Positions 58,958-64,000 of a stretch of DNA of 64,000 nt are shown one piece after another (the stretch's first letter is position 1; every line of letters starts with the position of its first letter). The stretch is taken from contig OZ020526.1 of assembly GCA_963971425.1 (NCBI GenBank), forward strand, positions 6,661,976 to 6,725,975. Reading direction: 5' to 3'. Below the pieces are notes generated by a model. It did no database searches. It was not told the origin of the DNA and saw nothing but the letters and a program-made list of their open reading frames with translations. The translations under genes and the position numbers were made by a program. The DNA comes from Bryoerythrophyllum caledonicum (lineage: Eukaryota; Streptophyta; Bryopsida; Pottiales; Pottiaceae).

Positions 58958-59430
58958 GGGTGAAGGGGGAGGTTGTGACGGAGCTGGTGATGGATAGATG
59001 CCAATGCGAGGCAGTGGCGTTGAGACAGCAACAAGCGCTGGCATTTCCGTCACGCCTATCAAGGAGAGAAGAGGGAAAAAACGAAGCGAGGGAGCAAAAC
59101 GAGGCTTGGACTCTCGCCCAGAGACAAGCACGCGCCCGCATGGCAGCCCAGCGCCTTGAAATAGAGATGCTCATCGATAGGTGGGGGATGCGAGCGTGGG
59201 TGGCGAAAAGCGAAAGCAGGAAAGCAGGAAGGTGCACCCTCGGCAAAGGTGCGGAGCAGACGCCGGGAAAAGATACGCGCATGGCGCATGGTGCACAGCG
59301 CAAAGCGCACAGCGCAAAGGCGAACCAAATCAATTGCTGCCGTCTGCCCTGCCCCGCTCCCGGCGCCCGCCTTTCGCCCGCCCTCCAGTCGGTGCCACCT
59401 CCGCCCCCACCGCTACCGGCATCCCCACTG
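58958..59430. other. GC-rich island with an open frame, origin unknown
   Basis: About 470 bp much richer in G+C than both neighbours, directly after the right end of copy D. The + strand is open for about 160 codons (58960-59440) with EQNEAWTLAQRQARARMAAQ, followed by a short 12-bp repeat (CGCACAGCGCAA) and Pro-rich codons; the - strand is also open. No family recognised. It could be a captured or relocated host fragment. Confidence 0.3.
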
Positions 59431-60620
59431 CTCTACAACTCATGTTTAGTGTATCCACACTCAATGATTTGGAAGTGCTCTCTAAGTTTTTTACTTTCCA
59501 TGAAGGTTTTTACCAAGTGCACAACCTTTCTATACTCCTCAAAGAGGCGTTTCGAGGAAACTGTGATCAATCCTAATTGTTGATCGAATACTGACCTGGC
59601 GGGATCCACAACAACCACACGGAGGACAGAGCAGGCGACGGTACACTAAGAATGACATTAAGTGTATCCGCACTATATAACTTGGGAGTGCTATAGGTTT
59701 TTTTTACTTTCCATGAAGATTTTTACCAAGTGCACAACCTATCTATACTATTCTAGAATTGATGTTTAGTGTATCCACACTCAATGATTTGGATGTGCTC
59801 TAAGTTTTTTACTTTCCATGAAGATTTTTACCAAGTGCACAACGGCCAGGGGGAATTGACCCTCTCATTGGGGTCGGTGGATGGACGGAGGTGGACAAGG
59901 TCATCCCCTCCCGGTTCCCTTGCTTGTTCGTGCAGCCGCGTTCTCCTACCCGTTTCCCTAGCTTCATTCAAACTCTAAACCCTAAATACCACCTATAAAT
60001 CCTAAACTCTACAAGGTGAACCCTAACTCCTAAACCTAGAACCCTAAAACCCTCTCGAGGGTTCTCTAAACTCTAAAACTAGGTTATAGGGGGAACAAGG
60101 AGGGAATGGTCCTTGTCCACCTCCGTCCATCCACTCACCTCTCAATGAAGGGGTCAATTTGCCCTAGCCGTGCACAACCTCTCTATTCTGCTCAAAGTGG
60201 CATTTCAAGGAAACTGTGACCGATCCTAATCGTTGATTGAAAACTGACCAGCTGGGATCCACAACAACCAGGCGGAGTACAGAGCAGGCGACGGTACACT
60301 AAGAATGACATTTAACTTGGAAGGGTTTCAAAATTAGGGTTTGTACTCGTGATGAATTCATTTCTACCAACTATGTCTACAATGATCCGCCTCTTTGAGC
60401 AGTATAGATAGTTGTGCTCTTAGTAAAAATCTCATCAAAAGTAAAAAAACATGTAGCACTTCCAAGTTAAATAGTGCGGATACACTAAATGTCATTCTTA
60501 GTGTATCGTCGGCCGCTCTATCCTCCGCTTGGTTGTTGTGGATCTCGAGCGGTCAGTTTTCAATTAGCGATTAGGATTGGTCACAGTTTCCTTGAACGTC
60601 TTGCTTGAAGCGGAAACATT
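59431..60620. repeat. Cluster of foldback repeats (TACACTAAGAATGACATT family)
   Basis: The block TTTACCAAGTGCACAAC, GGAAACTGTGAYCRATCCTA, GGATCCACAACAACCA and GGCGACGGTACACTAAGAAT occurs at 59510-59650 and 60170-60300 and, inverted, at 60495-60600. The sub-element 60297-60503 has tips CACTAAGAATGACATTTA next to TA on both sides. Non-coding. It looks like partial copies of one TA-target MITE family, piled up and partly inverted. Confidence 0.6.
59844..60169. mobile_element. Mutator-type MITE 1 (326 bp)
   Basis: Tips GGCCAGGGGGAATTGACCC and, reversed, GGCTAGGGCAAATTGACCC, similarity running ~60 bp inward through GGATGGACGGAGGTGGACAA. Flanked by a 9-bp duplication GTGCACAAC (59835-59843 and 60170-60178). 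The centre has AAACCCTAAA-like repeats. Nine-base duplications are typical of Mutator-type MITEs. Confidence 0.88.
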
Positions 60621-60716
60621 TTATAAACTTGGGGATGAATACAAAAATGGAAGCTAGAGTTTCTTATAAGTCTTTATTTAAGAGGAAAGAAATGAAGAAG
60701 GCAAGGTGAGGATTAA

Positions 60717-62160
60717 ACCTCTAAAGGATCAATGCATTTTAGAGGAATTACTTCATCCCAAGTCAAACATTTTCACGCATTGTTGAGCAAGGTATCAAAA
60801 ATACTTTTTTTTCCATATAAAACTTAGAGATCTTCACACATTTTACTTTTTATCTTTTCGACAACAATATGTGATGCAAACCTTCTTTTTTGACCATCCG
60901 GATTATCAATCAAAACAATATTAAGTTCACAAAAATTAAAATAGAAATTGGCAATTTTCGAACCTCCACTCCTTGCACAATTGTTTTTAATATTCTACAT
61001 CCCTTTTCTACCTCTAAAAATTGGTTTGTAAGGAACTAACATCATGCTTAATACAATGGTAATGGATTTAGACCTTGTATAGTGCAATAACACCAAATGA
61101 ACTCCAAGCCTGCTCATCCACTCAACGTAGGGAAGAAAACAAACTATTTGCTTGCTTTAACCCCTAAAGGACCAATGTCCCCTCGGGGGACATTTTGAGT
61201 TTAGGTAAGGTACCACGTTCTCAATTCTAGGCATTATTTTCTGAGATTTTTATATTGAATGGACAACTTTTGATTAGCTTTGCGTAGGCACAAATTTCGT
61301 AGAATTCCGACTTACGATTCAAAAGTTACAATTTATTTTCACTTACATCTACAAATAGTGCAGCAGTTTAGTGTGACATATCACAAATACTGTCACCAAA
61401 CTTTAATAACTTCTAAATTCAATAGAAATTCGAGTTTTTGTCCATTTAAAAGAAAGAAAATGTCCTCTTGGAAAGGAGATTGAGATCTTTGCATCTACTG
61501 TACGGATTTGTGAATTTCAAATATTTGAGAAGGATATGATATATGCAAAATGTAAAGTGTATTGTTGATTCTCGGCACATAGTTGCCTTGCAGGATTTTT
61601 TAGAACATCTCCTACACCTCTTCTACTTCTAAAATTTGGTGCACATGTGCCTAACATGATCCTTTTCAAGTTAACACAATAAATACACGGCCCGTAGCGC
61701 AAAAAGTTGCCATAGAAGGTGGTCGAAGTTTGTTGAAGGTGTATAGTATGACCTGAAAAAGAGATTATGTCGCACTTCAAAGGCTAATATCTTTTAATCC
61801 GTGCGGTCAAACTTACCAAAATTTTCACCACACACTTTCATACAAGTCTAGTACAAGATCCTACGGTTTAATTTCAAAAAAAATATTTTGTATCATTTTG
61901 TGTTGAATGTGCTGAAAATGGCAGTTTTGGAGTGTTTTTGAGGAAAAATTGCTTTGGTCCTTTAGGGGTTAAACACTATAATTTTTCAATTCATGTAATC
62001 AAAGTTTATAAAACTTGTGAGTACGTTACTTAATAAGTCTAAATTGATGTCCTACGGTTAAAACTAAAAATAAAAGTTTTTATTTCTTTCTTTATTCATT
62101 GTACTAGAACCCAACAATTTTGAAATGTTTTTGGTGTGAAACTGCACGGTACCTTTCGGG
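60717..62160 (+). mobile_element. TTAA-family element, copy G (host of copy F)
   Basis: Starts after TTAA (60713-60716) with ACCTCTAAAGGATCA and ends CGGTACCTTTCGGG before TTAA (62161-62164). It lacks roughly 300 bp of the left half compared with D. It is interrupted at 61157 by copy F. Non-coding. Confidence 0.75.
61161..61968 (+). mobile_element. TTAA-family element, copy F, inserted in copy G
   Basis: 808 bp with perfect tips CCCCTAAAGGACCA and TGGTCCTTTAGGGG, flanked by TTAA (61157-61160 and 61969-61972). The body is a diverged subfamily: only a few words (CTACACCTCTTCTAC, CCTAACATGATCC, CCGTGCGGTCAAAC) recall copies A-E. It lies at the same internal TTAA of G as E does in D. Confidence 0.88.
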
Positions 62161-62164
62161 TTAA

Positions 62165-62667
62165 AGAATTAACGTACAATCAAATTCTTTTTATCTTGTT
62201 TTTTCTCTCAGTTTTTCCCCTTGTGTGGATCTGCTTCTTCTTCATTTTAATTTATTTTAATCTTGTAGTGCTGTCAATAGTCTTGTTTCCATGATGGGCA
62301 TGGTACAGTCTTGTCACTATGGACATTTCCTCAGCTGAGTTGGCGGCGTCTCAAGTATGTAAGATGATGGTTGGTGGGGTGACCTTGCTTTGGATAGGGG
62401 TAAGTTTTCCAGGACATTCAATAATAGTGCAGAGGGAGTGTGACCAGGTCATTGGACCAACTACTGCAGCTAGCATCCATCAATGGAAGTTGACATTGGG
62501 GAGGTTTTTCCCCTCCAACAATGGTAGAAATTGTGCTTTTTGTAATGTTGCACACGGAGGAAGCGTAAAAAATTGTAGGAAATTGGGAGTTTGATAGTCT
62601 TCAAATAGTCAAAGTTGTCTTGTATTTACCATTCAAGTACTATCAAAGAAGCAGGCACTTTCTTGAG
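62165..62667 (+). other. Spacer with a possible short gene fragment
   Basis: A T-rich stretch is followed by an open frame of 91 codons (62319-62594), MDISSAELAASQVCKMMVGG onward. It has a possible donor GGG|GTAAGT near 62400 and a late RNCAFCNVAHGG with two close cysteines. Not recognised; weak. Confidence 0.25.
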
Positions 62668-62946
62668 GCCCAGGGCGAATTGACCCTCTCATTCGTACTT
62701 ACCCGAAGTGGGCCCATCTTAATTGCATGGGGTCATTTTTCTGTCCCTCTTATTTTGGGGGGTCGAGAGGCTTTTTTTGGTTTTTTTGGGGATAAATTTG
62801 GGGCCTGCGGCTATTGTTCACCCTAGTAAACCCTCCTTTGCTATAAATAGGGCCCCATCCAAAAACAAAATAGGGGCCAGGTTTGACCCCACCACCTCGT
62901 GACCCCCTCGGGTAAGTACGAACGAGGGGGTCAATTCGCCCTGGGC
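62668..62946. mobile_element. Mutator-type MITE 2 (279 bp)
   Basis: Near-perfect inverted tips GCCCAGGGCGAATTGACCC, extending through GAGGGGGTC and CGTACTTACCCGA. Flanked by a 10-bp duplication CTTTCTTGAG (62658-62667 and 62947-62956). Same tip family as MITE 1, but the internal sequence is different. Confidence 0.9.
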
Positions 62947-62989
62947 CTTTCTTGAGAATTGTGTAATTTTACCATAAGAAGGGACCACC

Positions 62990-63160
62990 AGACGACTAAG
63001 GGGAATGACCCTCAAGGGATGGACGGAGATGGATGGGATCATCCCACTTCCCATTCCCTTGCCCACTCCCGCAACCCTATTCCCCTCACCGTTCTCATAG
63101 CCTTACACAAACCCTAAACCCTAATTCTTTGGAAACTTAGCCCTATCCAAAGTATCGTCA
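62990..63160. mobile_element. Partial third Mutator-type MITE
   Basis: CTAAGGGGAATGACCCTCAA followed by GGATGGACGGAGATGGATGG matches the left ~70 bp of MITE 1, then AAACCCTAAACCCTAA. No matching right arm or target duplication was found. Confidence 0.5.
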
Positions 63161-64000
63161 CCCCCTACTTTATGGTCTAATGTAGTAACTAGCATATCTC
63201 CCCCTACTTTATGGTCTTATGCTAGTAATTGGGACCACATGCACATGATGACTTCGCTTGGGAACTACCAATCAACTCTTTGAGAACTCGAGATTTTACG
63301 AGGTACCCATTTAGCTTGCATCGGGTAGGGCCTAAGAGCATTGATTAGCATGCATTTCATTGGTGCAGAGAAAGAGAGCATAAATCTTTCTTTCCATATT
63401 TAAATCTCACCCTACCTTTTTAATTTCTTTCCTCTTCGGGAAGGACTTTGAGAAAAACTCTAATACCTCCTCAAGCTACGTCGAGTTTGGTATTTAGAGT
63501 TGTGCAAACCAAATGACTTGTACATACTATAAATTTTTAGAGCACAACAATCTGTATTACTCAAAGACGGGAATCATTGTAGACATAATTGGTCAAAATA
63601 TTAATTGAGAGTAAACATGTACAAGTCATTTAATGTGCATAACACTAAATACCAAAATCAGTGTATCGTACGCATCGGTATAGTTCAAACACCCTTAACA
63701 CGAACCAATTTTTTTAACAGTCATTTGGACACAATGGGTATCACCTAGGTATTACATGAGTATTGCCTAGATATTTTATATTTTTTCCAAAATTTTGAAC
63801 TCCCTCTATTTCAAATTAATTATGTATCAACCCAACTAGCACGTAGAAGAGTGAGTTCTCTTGGGACCTAGGACCTCTTCTCAAGAGTCTTAAGTTCAAG
63901 CGGGGCAATTTACCTTTTTAAGCTACTGGTTGGGATCTCACTAATTTGGTTGCTTGAGCCATTGGAGGGGGGTGGGGCAAAACATGGCCCCTATATTATT
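63161..64000. other. AT-rich spacer, nothing recognised
   Basis: Includes a short direct repeat ATCTCCCCCTACTTTATGGT (about 63198) with a nearby copy CACCCCCTACTTTATGGT (about 63160), and a Stowaway-like phrase CTCCCTCTATTTCAAATTAA near 63803 without a partner end. No gene. Confidence 0.45.

Noticed and set aside
59980-60060. AAACCCTAA-like tracts suggesting a telomere or interstitial telomeric array
   Set aside because: Copies are irregular and few, and lie within a Mutator-type MITE; similar phrases at 9175 and 63110 are equally degenerate.
63803-63840. Stowaway MITE end (CTCCCTCTATTTC)
   Set aside because: No matching inverted end or TA duplication was found in the remaining sequence.

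Overview
The window looks like intergenic and transposon-rich nuclear DNA of a land plant. Signs of this are an AT-rich background with islands of GC-richer coding sequence, spliced genes with GT..AG introns, a Mutator-like element carrying a ULP1 protease gene, CACTA elements, a Ty3/gypsy fossil, degenerate AAACCCTAA-type tracts, and a fragment of the plant type IA DNA topoisomerase gene. A spore-bearing plant (bryophyte, lycophyte or fern) is a guess only: Tc1-type (DD34E) transposons are, as far as I know, unusual in flowering plants. I see no intact ordinary host gene, no tRNA or rRNA gene and no CRISPR array.

Layout. 317-10315 is one complete Mutator-like element of 9,999 bp with about 620-bp terminal inverted repeats (TIRs) and a perfect 10-bp target duplication. 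It carries a four-exon transposase gene on the + strand and a convergent four-exon ULP1-like protease gene on the - strand. 11598-13855 is a decayed TTAA-flanked element and AT-rich DNA. 13857-16230 is one half of an unclassified CCGGA-rich element (called X here), followed by a topoisomerase IA pseudogene (16231-17565). 19147-21492 is a Tc1-like transposon with an intact transposase, cut off by a hAT-like element (21493-23646) that holds a captured protein kinase fragment and a 200-N assembly gap. 24495-27400 holds an unrecognised repeat-bearing gene. About 27400-33960 is a broken Ty3/gypsy fossil with a CACTA element inside it, followed by the other half of element X (to 36058). 36059-51790 is mostly old repeats, including tandem arrays and a dead second Tc1 family. 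51792-62160 is a nest of TTAA-flanked elements.

The clearest structure at the right is a four-level nest. A TTAA element (52940-58953) received a second copy of the Tc1-like transposon (53586-57724), which received a CACTA element (55082-56439). The same TTAA element also received another member of its own family (57814-58759). Target duplications can be read at each of these junctions, and the first Tc1 copy shows the empty CACTA site.

The most striking unexplained signal is the heptamer CCGATAA/TTATCGG. It occurs about 30 times across the 10-kb Mutator-like element, in TIRs, exons, introns and untranslated DNA alike, and almost nowhere else in the window.
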